A stretch of 64,000 nt of DNA from Sclerodactyla briareus (GCA_026419785.1 JAODTK010004610.1:62001-126000), one strand, 5' to 3'. Shown: positions 12,548 to 24,850, numbered from the stretch's first letter. Program-made: numbers and translations. The notes: generated from the letters alone by a model not told the origin.

Positions 12548-12849
12548 ATAATAGACTTATTTATTGATTAATTTATTCTTTGGCGTACTCGTGTACGTAT
12601 TCTGATTCTGGCCATTGTTTCACTTCACCCAGAATTGTGGAAAAAATTGAGTCAATGTCCATCTTCTGGGTTTGTTGTGGTTTCATGGACGTTCACGAAG
12701 GCCACAGTTCCTTCCGGACTTGACTCCTTCCCCCTACTCCTCCCTAGTAAGGGTGCTTGTGTTCATTTTTTCGAGATTAGCTGCCTAAATTGATTTGATT
12801 TGCATTTCCCGGCTAATTTTTCGAATACGCTGAATAAAAAATCGAGGGC

Positions 12850-14610
12850 TCCATTTTTCTGACATGGTTTGGGCGGCATTTTGGATTTCAACATGGCCAA
12901 CCAGTTCCGTTGCGGCGCCCGGCGCCACAGTCACCTTCAGACTCCCCTTGGCGCGACCGGAGATATCCCGGGAGTAGCTCTCCGTCTCGCAGTCTATGCG
13001 TGTTCCGCGTATCGGGTGGGGGAGGCACATAAAATCGATCAGCGGGTGATTTGTCAGGGCACATGTGGCGACAGAATAGCTCCGCGACCGAGTTCGGGTC
13101 TTCGTAGAGTACTCCAAGCAGGATAGAGCCGGGCTAATACAGCGGACTCCCACCAAGAGACGAGGTAACACCAGTTCGTAACTCTGAGGATTTTCACCGC
13201 CTCTGGGGTGGGGGGTCCTTCCTGACGACCCCTTCCGCCGAAGTTCTTGGACCGGTGGGACACGAATCCGAGGTGAACGTCCTGACCACGCTCATCGATA
13301 GGAAGTTGGCGAGAATGAGGTCGAGCCGCCCCTGGGTCCATCGATCCCGTTTGAAGCCTTTCGAACGGACGGCCTACAGTTTTTCGCCGTATCATCGGGT
13401 ACGACCGCCTGCACCTCCGAAGTTGGACTCAAGTCGAAGCGATTACCTTTAACGCGGCTACCGAGCTCAGAGTTCTTCTATTCCAATGGATGTTGAATGC
13501 CGCGAGGAACTATTTAAAGCCATCGCAGGGAGAAAATTGACTTCGCAACCGCACAAGGTGGATTGGAGCAGGGACAAACGAGGTAGGCAATTTGCAGTGT
13601 CGTCTGTGTGCATTACTCCATCTCCACTTCAGGTATGCGAGAGGCATTGCCTTATATTCCGTGTACCTGGCGAAGGATTCGCAGCTGACACTAGTGTGCA
13701 TATCCGGCCCTGCACCTTTGCTGGGCTTGAATATGGTTTGATGCCTCTGCTCGCAAGTATACGAATAGAAAAAAGTCCTGCAGCTCGTATCCTCCACATG
13801 GACGAAGAGAACATAACCACCCTTTTTTGCTCGCCCAAACTTCCAGACAAGGCCATTGATCGTTAAAGGACCTGAACTTCTGACTTCAAAGGCCAGTTTC
13901 AAGACTCAGACCCTCCGCCGTCCCACTCGCGATTATCAGTACATCGACCGGTGACAAGTAGAACTCCAGTTCGCCTCTTCGTTCTCCTTATTGTAGACGT
14001 TTTTGAGTCGGTCTTTCCATCACCCGATGGAGCGGGTTATTTCTCAGTGAGGACATCGGTGCCGTATCTCCCTCGGGGTCCAGTAGCGCGACTAACGTTT
14101 GACAAGCTGGCTCGTGTCTCCTTCGTACTGTCCCGGGAGCGTCCGAGAAACGGCCATTGGGTCGTTCCCGTGGGCGTCCAAGTCCATCAAGTCGGCCATC
14201 ACGGAGCTCCCCATTCTAGACGAAGACCTTTTCAGATTGGGATTGCCTCCAGTCCGAAGTCAACAAGGTGACGCCCTGAAAAGAGGGGCTGGCCTCTGCG
14301 TCTGCCAGCCGTCAAAGGAGATCAGTCTGCAGCCGCTCCCTTTCCTGTTCTCGAAACCGATCTTGTCGGGACTCATTATCTTCCTATCGACAGAAATCTC
14401 GTCCTGGTGGTCCTCCTACAATCACTCCGGTCCATCCAGCAATGTTACCAGCAGGATGACCTCCGCTACAAGAGCTCCTGGGGTGAACTGTCCAACCGGA
14501 ACGATTCCGACAGCTCTCCAACCGCCGCCCTTACCAACGCGGAAAGGGGAGCGTTACCCTATGGTTGTCCATCCTACCGGCTTCGCGCTACCGGGTGTAT
14601 AAGAAGGTAA
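12850..14610. other. GC-rich block, possibly decayed coding sequence, unassigned
   Basis: This stretch is visibly richer in G+C than its AT-rich flanks and carries the densest set of overlapping open frames in the window: minus 12,785-13,171 (128 aa), minus 13,054-13,395, both strands 13,486-13,902, plus 13,951-14,602. On the minus strand the frames hand over to one another at sites that look like one-base slips, which suggests one interrupted ORF. I cannot identify a protease, RT, integrase or capsid motif, so calling it an LTR-retrotransposon gag or pol remnant would be a guess. Confidence 0.35.
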
Positions 14611-15340
14611 GACTCCCAAAGTATTGTGGCCCAGGCCAGCTATAAAACAAGATTCAATGTTCGACTTACATCATATGTTCTATGGTTGGGTTGCGCGCCC
14701 ACAGAGAAACGAACTCTGCTCCATACCCAGCGCGTAGTGCTTTTGACTCTCGTAGAGGTAATGTTGAACTGATATATATGAACATGGGAATTCATCGAAA
14801 TTTCGCTGCGCGATCCCCAATGATTGAAGCGGGGAAAGAGGATGGGGGGGGGGGAGAGTTTGAAAACACCACTACAACAAGGCCGTATCCCTTATGTCGG
14901 TGGATCAGGGTTTCGAATAATATTGAACCAAAAGAGGGATAGCCTCAGTGTGCTACTTAAATATAATTCTTGCGGCGATTACGATGTGAGTCTCGAGTCC
15001 AAAACTTACGTCCCGTGAACAAATGCTGGGGCGAGGATGGGGGGGAGGCGGGGGGGGGGAGGGCACCTCCACTTTCGTTGCGCGACTCCCAGATTCTTTT
15101 AGAGTTTTCTAATGGCACTACTACCATTTGGGTGGAATCAGAAGCCGCAGTGATAGATGTTGAAATTATAACATTTCTGTGCCAGATCGCCTGATTGTGT
15201 ACACAAGTGAACTCACGTAAAGGGCGCCTTGCCTGTTCTAATTCCCAACGTTGTTCCCAACCCCATCAAGGAACACAATCGATGATACGATACGAAAAAG
15301 AGCCACCTGGTTTTGCATGAATGTGAAAGCTACGAAAGCT
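14611..15340. other. no gene recognised
   Basis: G runs at 14,844-14,853 and 15,049-15,059. No convincing ORF. Confidence 0.5.
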
Positions 15341-15344
15341 TGTG

Positions 15345-15640
15345 GATCTGCTTTTTTCGTCAGATCATTGAGACGAAAAAAGCGCCATTTTGAAATCCAA
15401 GATGGACGCCTTGGAGTTTTGGTGATAGTCGTGATACCATTGGATCGCTGTATTAGCAACATAAGGTTAGCCACCAACATCATGTCGGTAGGTGCTATAT
15501 TGATAAGGTAGACCATTTCCCCGAAAAATGGCGGCCATTTTGAAATTCCAAAATGGCCGCCATAACCAATTCAAAAAAATGGAACCCTCCACTTTTGGAT
15601 TCAGCATATCCGAAATAGCCATAATATGCAATAAAAAATC
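15345..15640. repeat. 'ATGGCGGCCATTTTG' foldback repeat
   Basis: A perfect 15-bp inverted repeat, ATGGCGGCCATTTTG at 15,528-15,542 and its complement at 15,549-15,563, with a six-base spacer. A second partial version, GCGCCATTTTGAAATCCAAGATGG, sits at 15,381-15,404, about 150 bp upstream, so the motif is repeated. Hairpins of this type are common interspersed animal repeats; family assignment is not possible here. Confidence 0.8.
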
Positions 15641-16267
15641 AATTTAGGCAAGCCATATCCAGATCGCCATTTTGGACACAAGTACCCCCACTATCAATAA
15701 AGTAAACGTTTCGAGCGTTGGGTGGCATTACTTGCCATGCAAACGCCTAAAAATTGTCAGAACGGCGACGCATAATAATCCATGCACCAAACTCGTTACT
15801 CGGGAGTATAGACATAATGATGCCTCAGATTAGGGGGTCGTATGTATCGCCAGTTTATAAACGGATTCTAGTTCGAATAGTGAATGAAATAAATAATAGC
15901 AGTAGGTAGGTTCGAGGGCTGGCCCTGGCCAGTGTGTCACCATGCATTAACGGCCTATACGTCTAACTATTGACACGAGCATGTGTTATGTGGGGAGTGT
16001 TGGGGATGTGCAAACAATCCAACGATGACGCGCCCCCATCTGGATTGACCGCTGATTGTAGTTAGAATATGGAGATAAAAAACGTCAGTTTTTGTGACCT
16101 GGCTATGTCCCAGTGCAAGACATGTACAACCGACCCGGGCATTAGTCGCCCTCCCTACTATTGCCTATAGTCCAGAGGAAAACAACCAGCGATTCCCTCA
16201 TGTTCCGTTGATGATAGCCTACTTAGCACACATATATGAACTCAATATCCAGGTTGCGTCTTTACTC
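15641..16267. other. no gene recognised
   Basis: Unassigned sequence between two foldback elements. Short ORFs only. Confidence 0.5.
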
Positions 16268-16390
16268 ACACTCTAAAAATGTTGGGTAAAATACCACCCT
16301 GGGCAATTTGTTTTACCCAGTATGGTAAATTTACCCATTTAGTAAATGTTTACCCAGGCTGGGTAAAACAAATTGCCCAGGTGGAGAACT
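16268..16390. mobile_element. foldback MITE, copy 1 (TTTACCC type)
   Basis: Starts CACTCTAAAAATGTTGGGTA. The arms 16,294-16,320 and 16,359-16,384 are complementary over about 26 bases (TGGGCAATTTGTTTTACCC and partner) with a single-base gap. The spacer repeats GGTAAATTTACCC-like motifs. The copy at 45,132-45,283 has the same start and the same TTTACCC interior. The right outer end is not obvious here, so this copy may be truncated. Confidence 0.75.
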
Positions 16391-16844
16391 TGTCATTGAT
16401 ACACAACAAATGCAATTGTTTGCCCTTCAGTGTAGCTCGCACGGGCACATTTTCATCCAGATATCGTTACAGCATTATGCTCCTTTTGCCTTCCTACTTA
16501 ATGTAATAGTTCCACGGTCATGGCGGATACGTGGACATTTTCGGTCTTACCTATTTTATGTAAAGCCGTCCCCAAGTGGTATTTCTATAAACCAATATGC
16601 GCCACCATTATTGACTCCATTTAACTGCTCAGTTAAGGACAACTGCAGGATAATTAAATTAGAGGAGGCTAGCTGACATTCCTCGGGGGGGACTTTCCGT
16701 GAAGCCGGGGTTATAGCAGCGGAACGCGAAAGAATTATTAATGTGTATTTCAATGAAGTGTTTATTAGGCCGCGGAACGCGGGACCGCGGAAGAATTTGA
16801 CTGTTCGAATCTTTCGTCGTTCCACGCGCCGTTCAGCTCCTGAG
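16391..16844. other. no gene recognised
   Basis: Unassigned. From about 16,680 a 'GCGGAACGCG' motif appears (16,717, 16,770) that recurs inverted near 17,300-17,350, marking a possible older repeat spanning the ATGT microsatellite. Confidence 0.45.
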
Positions 16845-16950
16845 AGGGCTGGTAATGTATGTAATGTATGTATGTTGTATGTATGTATGTATGATGTATG
16901 TATGTAGTATGTATGTAGGTATGTTATGTAGGTATGTATGTATTGATGTA
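16845..16950. repeat. (ATGT)n microsatellite
   Basis: Imperfect ATGT/GTAT tetramers, as at 3,420-3,535. Confidence 0.9.
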
Positions 16951-18044
16951 TTGGTCCTCACGCAAAATTAAAAGAAGCGGGTGAAGTCTTCACGTTTCAT
17001 CCGAAAGTTACGTGGGACGTCTCTTCGTCTAAACTGACGCTCTTGGCTAAGGGTTTATAGGCCACCTTGGTCGTTCCGCTTATGGTGAATTGGCGTGTAC
17101 GGCCCATCTGCTTGCGTTCTGCGGGTCCTTGTTTTGGATAAGATGGGCTGCTGACGCAACTATTATATATTCTTGGATTCGAGCCCGGCGTGCTTCTGCA
17201 AGCGTGGACAATATAGGCACCATCTTTTTAGACTGTCATAACCGCGCAGTAAATAGTTCCGTTTGCAAACATTCTGCATTGTTGGTGTTATTGAGCACGC
17301 GGAACGTTTTCCGCGTTGCTGTACCTTTTTCCGCGCCATGGATTTCCGCGTCCCCGCGTTCATCGCGCTAGTAACGTAGCTTCGAGGCCTTTGAATGTGT
17401 GCAGTGTACTGCCATATGTGTACAACCTTTTCATTGTTTCCTATTAAAATTCGACGAAAAAAATAATAATTTAGGAGCGAAATTGCTGTATTGGGTTGGT
17501 AGGTGTGAATGGTTACTTTGGTTGGGTGAGAGAAAGGACAACCGAAAACCGTCTGCAGATCTGGGGAATGGAGTGACTTAACACAATGAACAAAGGAATA
17601 CATAACATTAATTCCTGTGTTGTTCAACTTCATGCATCCTGCACAATTAGGGATCCCCCCTATTTCTCCTAATTTCTCTGCATAAGGAACCTAACTCACA
17701 GGAACATCATATTGAAATGGGGGATGTTGTACCATAGATACAGTTCAGTTTCCCATCCCCACAATATATAACCGTCTATTGGATCCAAGCCTGCAGTTAT
17801 CCTTTAATCAGTTTCCACCTTACAATATTGACGGTGCTTTCGGCCTCGGCTCCCGTGTATAGGGAATTGACGCGGTAATTACTTCCGTCTCCAGCTTATG
17901 TTTTAATTTGATAATTATGTGGTATCTATATGTATAATCTTTCCTGTTTCCATGCCTTCTTGCACGAGATTATCGATCCCGGAGGTATTTTCCAAATTAC
18001 CACAATAGGCTTACACAAGCAGAAAACTTTTTTTACCTTCTATG
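16951..18044. other. no gene recognised
   Basis: Repeated CCGCG/TTTCCGCG motifs at 17,295-17,360 (CGCGGAACGTTTTCCGCG is itself a near-palindrome). The 156-codon minus ORF at 17,163-17,633 lacks any motif I recognise. The end of this stretch, a T run followed by AAAGATGAAAG, is the left border of the tandem duplication. Confidence 0.45.
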
Positions 18045-19640
18045 TTTTTTAAAGATGAAAGTTCTGAATGTGGTGGAACAAATTTTCCAAATGGTCCAAT
18101 CCCACTCCCACATGCATTACTGTTTGTGAGGATATTAGCTTGCTAAAGTGAATGATATGAAGGGGCAGTTACTGAAAAAAGAAAGGGAAAGGGGGGGGTA
18201 CCGCTCTTTGGTATGTACCATAGTCATATATACACCACATATCGTTTGCAGGGGTTTGTTTGACTCAGGCGCGTAGCCAGCCTTCCGAGTGAAGGGGCGG
18301 GGGCAAGGCGAATTTTTCATGTGTGTAATTTCTTCTCGGCGCGCTTCGCTTGCTGACGAAAGTGAAGAGCGGGAATGACGGGAAAGAGGGGAGGGGGGGG
18401 TTAAAAAACAGGGGGGGGGGGTTGGTGACCCCTAACTTCATGATGCGCAGAAAAGCGGGCTACCTCGCATCTAACCATACCCCTATCAACCTCAAGCCAC
18501 TTATTCTCGCAATTATCAAATTCATTCGCACAACTTTACGGATTTTGGGTTTCCCCGGCCTTTTCGTTACGTTTTCAGCCCCGATCCCGATTTACCGGCC
18601 TGGAGGAGGGAGGCAACTTTCCCCCTGCCCCACTGGGGCTACGCATTAGTTCGACGGACTCGACTGAAAAAAGACAAGAATTTCTGCCCTTGAATTACAG
18701 GTACCCATTCTTCAGTAGCACACCGCGGACACCTGGATGAATCGAAGCGACACTGAATCAGTCTTGCGAGAATCGTCACACAAATCTGGTCATTAATATT
18801 TCACAGAAAATTTGGACCCTTTATCCGGACTCTCTCACTATACTGAAAATGAGTAATAATGTAGATGAAGATATAATGAAACGAGGGTTCACTGTTCTAG
18901 ATTTCGCAGGGACGTGTTGGCGGCATGAATATACGTGACCTGCACGCGTTAATTTAAAAATTGAATCCTTCAAGTTGGAAGTATTGAAAGAATAACCAAT
19001 AAACGTATGCATAACTTGGTCCGGGAGTTGTCAAAACCAATTTCAGGGTCAGGAAAGTTGAGCGTTGATTTTCCTGCAGACATAAAAGCATTTTGGACGT
19101 TGAGAGTCAGACTCGGTCTACCAGAACAAGTTAAGCCGCGTTCCCATTGCAAACGCGGGCGCGGGCGGCGGGCGGGCGGGCGTTTTGGAAGACTCGTTTC
19201 CATGCACGCGGGGCGGGCGGGGTTTTTTCGAGTCAAGCACCTCTTCTTACTTTAGTGTGTGAGGCGCTATATAAGAAACGAGGTAGGGCCTACTATTAAT
19301 TATTATTATATTAGTATTTAGGATTATTATTATTATTATTATTATATTAGTATTATGATTATCTCATAATTTAGTATATTATATTATTATGTCGTAAGTA
19401 GTAGTAGTAGTAGTAGTTGGGTAGTGATAGTCGTAGTTTATTAGTTTAGTAGTAATTATCAACACCGGGACGCAATACTAGTGTGAAACTAAACCAACGG
19501 TTGGCATTTTCTGGAACATGTTTCTAAATGTCAACGATTACGGCCCCCACTTTTAAAACTCATCCAAGTGACAGGTTTGGAGATTATAATTAGCAAATAC
19601 TTGACATCTCCAATGGTTTTTTTTTCTTATTCACTTTTGT
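18045..19640 (+). repeat. tandem duplication, copy 1 (~1.55 kb)
   Basis: Colinear with 19,641-21,168: the two share a GGGCAGTT...GGGGTACCGCTC start, CAGGGGTTTGTTTGACTCAG then GCGTAGCCAGCC, TTCTTCTCGGCGCGCTTC, AAAGCGGGCTACCTCGCATC, GGTCATTAATATT, a GC-rich CGCGGGCG block, a TTA/TAG trinucleotide stretch and TTGACATCTCCAATGG. Differences are mainly single-base indels spread throughout. The reading frame AGYLASNHTPI survives in both but the frames diverge after it. I see no transposase. Confidence 0.9.
19285..19445. repeat. (TTA)n / (TAG)n trinucleotide repeat
   Basis: TTATTA and GTAGTAG arrays inside duplication copy 1. The equivalent array in copy 2 is at 20,855-21,010. Confidence 0.9.
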
Positions 19641-21168
19641 TATTTTTTTTTTTAAAAGATGAGTTCTGAAATGTGTGGGAACACAATTTTCCAAATGTCC
19701 AATTCCCACTCCCACATCATATACGTTTGTGAGATATTAGCTGTAAGTAATGATATAGGGCAGTTCCTGAAAAAAGAAAATGAAAGGGGGGGTGGGGGGT
19801 ACCGCTCCTTTGTATGTACCATGGTCTAATATTACCAACATATTGTTTGCAGGGGTTTGTTTGACTCAGCGCGTAGCCAGCCTCCAGGTAGAGGGAGGGG
19901 CAAGGCGAATTCTTTTCCTGTTTGTTAATTTCTTCTCGGCGCGCTTCTCTCTTCTGAACGAAAGTGAAAGCGGGAAGAGGAGGGGGGGGGGGGTGACCAC
20001 TAACTTGCATGATAAGCGTCAGAAAAGCGGGCTACCTCGCATCTAACCATACCCCTATCATAACCCTCAAGGCCACTTATTATCGCAAATATTCAATTCA
20101 TTGCACTTTACTGGATTTTGGGTGGGTTTCCCCGGCCCCTTCTTCGTTTACGGTTTTCAGCTCCCGCACTATCCCCGATTCCCGGCTGGAATGGGGGGGC
20201 ACTTCCCCCCTGCCCCACTGGCTACGCCATTAGTTCGACGGACGCGACTGAAAAAGACCAGAAATTCGCCATGTTGAATTCAGGTACCGCATTCTTCAGT
20301 AAGCACAGCGGCTGGTATGAATCGAAGCGCCTGAATCATTCTGTTGCGAGAAATCGTCACACAAAAATTGGTCATTAATATTCACGAAAACTTTGGACCT
20401 TTCTCGACCCTCACTAAGACTGAAAATGAGAATAATGTAGTCGGAAGACTATATGAACCGAGGTCACTGTTCTTAGATTGGGCGCAGGCGTTTGCGGCTT
20501 GCATGTACCGCTGCACGCGTTAAAAATCTGAATCCTTCAGGTGAAGTATTGAACGAATACCATCAAACGTATGCCTAACTTGGTCGGGCGTTTCTAAAAA
20601 AAAACCATTCAATTCAGGTCCGGAAAGTAGCGTGATTTTTTCCTGCAGACATAAAAGCATTTTGGACGTGAGACGTCAAGACTCGGTCTACCCAAACAAG
20701 TTAGCCGCGTTCCATGCACTGCGGGCGCGGGCTAGCGGCGTGCGGGGCGTTTTGGAAGACTCGTTTCCATGCACGCTGGGCGTCGGCGTTTTTCTCGATC
20801 CGCACCCTCTTCTCACTTTTAAGTGTGTATCTGCGCTATAAAGAACCGATGTAGCTACTATATTATTATTATTATATTATTATTAGTATTATTATTATTA
20901 ATTTTATTTTATTATATATTATGATATTATTGATATTATTATTATTATGTTATTAGTAGTAGTAGTAGTATATAGTGTAGTAGTAGTATTATTAGTATTA
21001 GTTATTAATTATCAAACACCGTGCGCGATATAGTGTTTAAACCTAAACACCGGTGTTCCATTTTCGGAAACCTTGTGTCTAAATGTCACGCTTACGGCCC
21101 ATTAAAACTCACAATTGACAGGTTTTGGGAGATTTAAATTAGCATACTTCATATCAATGGTTTAAAAC
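19641..21168 (+). repeat. tandem duplication, copy 2
   Basis: Second copy, starting in a T run before AAAAGATGAGTTC and ending at TATCAATGGTTT. Downstream sequence continues without a match in copy 1, so the breakpoint lies at 'CAATGG' plus a T tract, a short T-rich microhomology with the left border. The copy differs from copy 1 by many single-base gains and losses, more than by substitutions. That pattern may reflect sequencing noise in one copy. Confidence 0.9.
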
Positions 21169-21510
21169 ATGAAATATGGTGTTCCAAATCGGTTCTATCT
21201 GGCCTTAAAAATAGAGACAAACTGTATAAAATCTCGATCCCTAGTGGTGAAACAGTTAATTGAACCTAAAATTTCCTCTACTCTCCATTATCGGGCGACA
21301 AGCGGTAAGATTGCAGGGAAATCTCCGCAAATCGATTACGAAATATACCACGCGGACACGCGGGCGGGCGGAAAAATCGCTACATGACCATTCGAAAAAA
21401 AAAACGCCCGCCCGCCCGCCCGCGTGCATGGAAAACGGCTCCCATTGGAAATACCGGTGAGCGATTTTATCCGCCCGCCCGCCCGGGTGCATGAAAATGC
21501 CCGCTTTAAT
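20700..21510. mobile_element. candidate DNA element with inverted GC-rich ends
   Basis: Left end GCCGCGTTCCATGCA plus a CGGGCG-rich block at about 20,705-20,790. The right end carries the complementary CGCCCGCCCGCCCGCGTGCATGGAAAACGG at 21,402-21,431 and a second partial copy at 21,470-21,495. Both sides repeat the TTTCCATGCACGC motif. The trinucleotide block lies inside. In duplication copy 1 only the left end (19,135-19,235) is present, because the duplication breakpoint falls inside this element. No ORF identifies a transposase. Confidence 0.5.
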
Positions 21511-21579
21511 GGCTAAACAACTCGAAACTGATGTGGTATTTTTCCTCTCCCCGTTCTCTGCCAGTATCATCCACTGACT

Positions 21580-22265
21580 CCGAGTATTACAATTTGGGAC
21601 GCTGTCATTCATGCCTCTCCTACAGTCAAAAACCTTGGATTCACGTTTGTACTACACTAGACATGTAATGTTGTGCAGGCAGCCTCCTATGCTATTCACA
21701 GAATGGCTGTCTTCGTCATACCGTGACCAGCCTGCCACTGAGCGTCTCGTACTCCTCCTGTATCCCGAGGTTGGATAATGCCAATAGCCAGATATCCCTT
21801 CTTCAGGGACTACCTAAAGGAATATTGGGTACCCCCGCAGCGGAAACCCGGAACTCCGCAGCCCCGGCCGTTTGGTGACAGGCCGCCGGATAAATCCCAT
21901 TACTCATCATTCGATTCTCACGGCTCCCAATCCTAGAGCGAATTGAGTATGAAGCCTTCTCCGTGGACAGAGTTGGCATGACAACCGTTCTACATCACTG
22001 ACTTCTTACAGAATATCGCCAGCCCCGATCTTTTCACTCGTCACCCAAGTTGTGCTCAGTCGCTCTTCTCGAAACGCAAGGCACAGGTGACCGTTCCTTT
22101 CAGCTGCTGCCCCTGCAAGTCTGGAACAATTGTGCCTCTCAAGGCCCATTGCCACAACTTTGAACTCTTTCAAGCGTTTATTTGAAGTCCCATTTCATTG
22201 TGTAAAGCGCTTGAGATTGTCTAATCGAAAAGCGCCTATCAAATCGAAGTATTATTATTATCCGT
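21580..22265 (+). mobile_element. non-LTR retrotransposon 3' end (RT C-terminus and 3' UTR)
   Basis: Plus-strand pieces in order: IHASPTVKNLGFTF (21,600-21,650), QAASYAIHRM near 21,680, a RLDNANS / LLQGLPKGILG stretch (21,765-21,830), ITHHSILTAPNPRA near 21,900, and a SFQLL...WNN block at 22,095-22,135 leading to NSFKRLFEVPFH. The 3' UTR follows with AAAGCGCTTGAGATTG, AAAGCGCCTATCAAAT and a TATTATTATTA tail, the typical '...AAAGCGCTATATAAA...TTATTATT' end of CR1/L2-like elements. Frame slips are frequent. The catalytic RT core is missing, so it is a 5'-truncated copy. Confidence 0.85.
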
Positions 22266-23875
22266 ACTTAAGTTCGGGACATGTTGATTGCCCGATCACG
22301 TTGAACTTCACACACCCGCCCATTACATTCAGAGTGGGGGGTCCGTCCCCCCTAAATTTCGACCACATAACATTGAAAATTCAACATCGACAAAAACAAA
22401 CAACAGCATCGACAATTAAACTATCATTATCGATCTTCGGAACATGATGGAATCTACACAGACATTAGAATTATAACAGGCCTAAATAATGTGAAACAGT
22501 ACTTCTAAGTTCACCAACGATTTGCCGTACCGAACCCGTGCCCTGCCTGGTCGCGATATTCGCAGCTTGGTGGCTTAATCTTTAAATCGAATGGGAAATT
22601 TTACCTCCGCTATAGAAATCTGAAAAAACTAGAACAGAAGGAAACACGAGTCAACATTTTTGGCAAATACAAGTGATGACCGACTTGACTGTATGGCTAG
22701 TCTCTTGACTAGGCCTACTAGATTATTCAGGATTGACAATAATCACCGCTGTATGTACAAGGCCGTACAATTACTCGCAACAAAGTGGGACATTTGAAAA
22801 AAAAGAGTCACTTACTTAAAAATAGAAAAAGTGATGCTTGCATTTCTGTTCAGCTTCATGATGAACATGAAGAAACCAATACCCCAAAGACATGTCTGTG
22901 AATGACTTTATCATCTTCTATCTGGCAGTAATGGCTTTGGGTGCTACGTACGTTTCAAATGAAAAAAAAAGACCCCAAAACAGTCAATGATTTATGTAAT
23001 CAAACTGTATCCGGTAAAATATTTGCTTAGCAGATTGTTGCGATAAACCAATAACATATTTGAAACCTTGATTCGTACGGGTGTTACGTACGTTTCGAAG
23101 ACACAACTTTTGTGTCTCTAACGTACGTAATAATTTCACTTAGTTGGTCAACTAGTGTAAAATGCGAGGAACCAAAGTGTTAACTTTTATTTCCCCCAGT
23201 ATTTGGTTTCGTCCCACCTCCCACGGGAGTCGACTCTGAACCCCTAACAGAACTTCAAAGTCCTATACGGCTCACCACGTGACCACATTGGGAATGGCCA
23301 CTGGGGCGGAAAGTGGCTACCTGGGTGAGCATCGTAATTACTCAGTCTCGATCATGGCACTGAAATCCACCGTCGTGAAGAAGAACGTTGATTTTTTTAG
23401 ATGGGGGGGGGGGTACTAAAGGTGTGCAATCCCTTTCCCCGGGCTCTCCCTCAGCGGGATTTGCTGTCCTCCAAATCCACTGATATGGATTATCATTCTT
23501 ACATACATACTTTTATTAACAACTACCATTTTGCAGACATGACCCATTTTATGACTGGGTACCTATAGCTCACAACGCTCCTGGGAAGTGTTCGTGCCGG
23601 CCATCTGGGGGTTTGTAAACACCGCAAATTTTCAACAACCCACGCTCCACGCCAACAGTGTGGCCGCTTCGCTAGAAGTAACACACATCAATTTCATCCA
23701 ATATTTGGTTTGCGGACGACCCCCCCCCCAAAAAAAAAAAATTGTAAGTCTTCCGCCGCCCGACACACCCGTGAATATGCAAAGGAACTAAATGTTTTCT
23801 ATAACTGATTTGCATCACTTCGATTTTTGTCCCATAGACGCGTGAGTTACGGGAAATTTTTTTTATCCCGCAGAC
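22266..23875. other. no gene recognised; one hairpin
   Basis: Contains an imperfect hairpin at 23,083-23,130 where ACGTACGTTTCGAAGACAC faces GTGTCTCTAACGTACGT. The TACGTACGTTTC motif also occurs at 22,946. A C-run/A-run pair lies at 23,721-23,742. No convincing ORF. Confidence 0.5.
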
Positions 23876-23879
23876 GTAC

Positions 23880-24850
23880 CCTGAGCAGTTTTTAACTTTT
23901 ACTGCAGGTGAAGTGAGTGATAATTTTTCGACTAAATGTATCAAAGGCAGCGGCCCAGATGAATTGGCAACCTCGTTTCTCAACTTGTTCAACATCTTAT
24001 TGTTAATATAGTCGCAGTTATTTTTAACATGTAATTAAACTCAGACAGTCCCGACACTTTGAAATAAGTCTGTATTATTCCAATCCCCAATACACACAAT
24101 ATTGCTTTGCATGATGACCTTCGCCCCGTTGCCCTGACTTCAGTGGCAATGAAAACAGGTGAACGTCTGACCTGTAGTACTTGAACCACTGGTTGATGTT
24201 TTTTTAGCCCCCATGCAATTTGACTAGAGGTCGAATCGTAGTACAGGACTTCAATTTTAATCTAGATTTGTCAGAGTCCATTGTACTCTCCTTAAGCACA
24301 CCCACTAGGGCAACTCAGCCCGTAATTATTCCTTTGCCTTTTCGTCAGCTTTTAATACGATACAGCCTCATATCCTGCCCCCAGCAAACGCTGGAATGAA
24401 TGGTGCAATACGTCTATTAATTGGCTTCTTAACTATTTACAAACAGTCCAGCCATATGTTCCATAAGGTCTCGGGTGTAATTCTGATGTATTCCTCCTCG
24501 ATACGGAGCCCACAAGACCTGTATTGGCCCCTTTCGTGTCAAACTCTCATACAGCAGGATATGCCAGATCACTGCCGGGATCTGCTGTCTTGTTAAATTT
24601 GCAGACACTGCCGTTATCGGGGTTTGGTATCATAAAATGATGACACACAGTATATTTGCGCAAATCAAGATTTTGAGAGATATTGTAAGAATAATCTCCT
24701 AGTTCTAAATGTTGACAAACGAAGGAATGGTATATCGATTCCGTGAGTATAGGGCTTTCGAGTCCCTGTCCTATTAAGGACTGTTATGTGAGCGAGTGGA
24801 CCATGTACATATCCTGGGTGTAGTAGCCTACTTGGACCAAGTTCCCGGAA
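23880..24850 (+). mobile_element. non-LTR reverse transcriptase, 5' part, split by insertion
   Basis: RT landmarks occur in order through several frames: GSGPDELATSFLNLFN (23,946-23,993), a 'LRPVALTSVAMK' stretch near 24,120-24,160, SAFNTIQPHIL (24,345-24,378; motif A), NWLLNYLQTVQPYV (24,415-24,460), a damaged GAPQ motif-B box (24,508), KFADTAVIG (24,594-24,620; the catalytic box with one D lost), then ERVDHVHILGVVV near 24,792-24,830. The frame then runs into unrelated sequence. The remaining thumb region resumes at about 26,700. The loss of one aspartate and the stops make it inactive. Confidence 0.8.

Noticed and set aside
17163..17633. 156-codon minus ORF as a gene
   Set aside because: No recognisable motif; overlaps a plus ORF and inverted CCGCG repeats, so likely chance.
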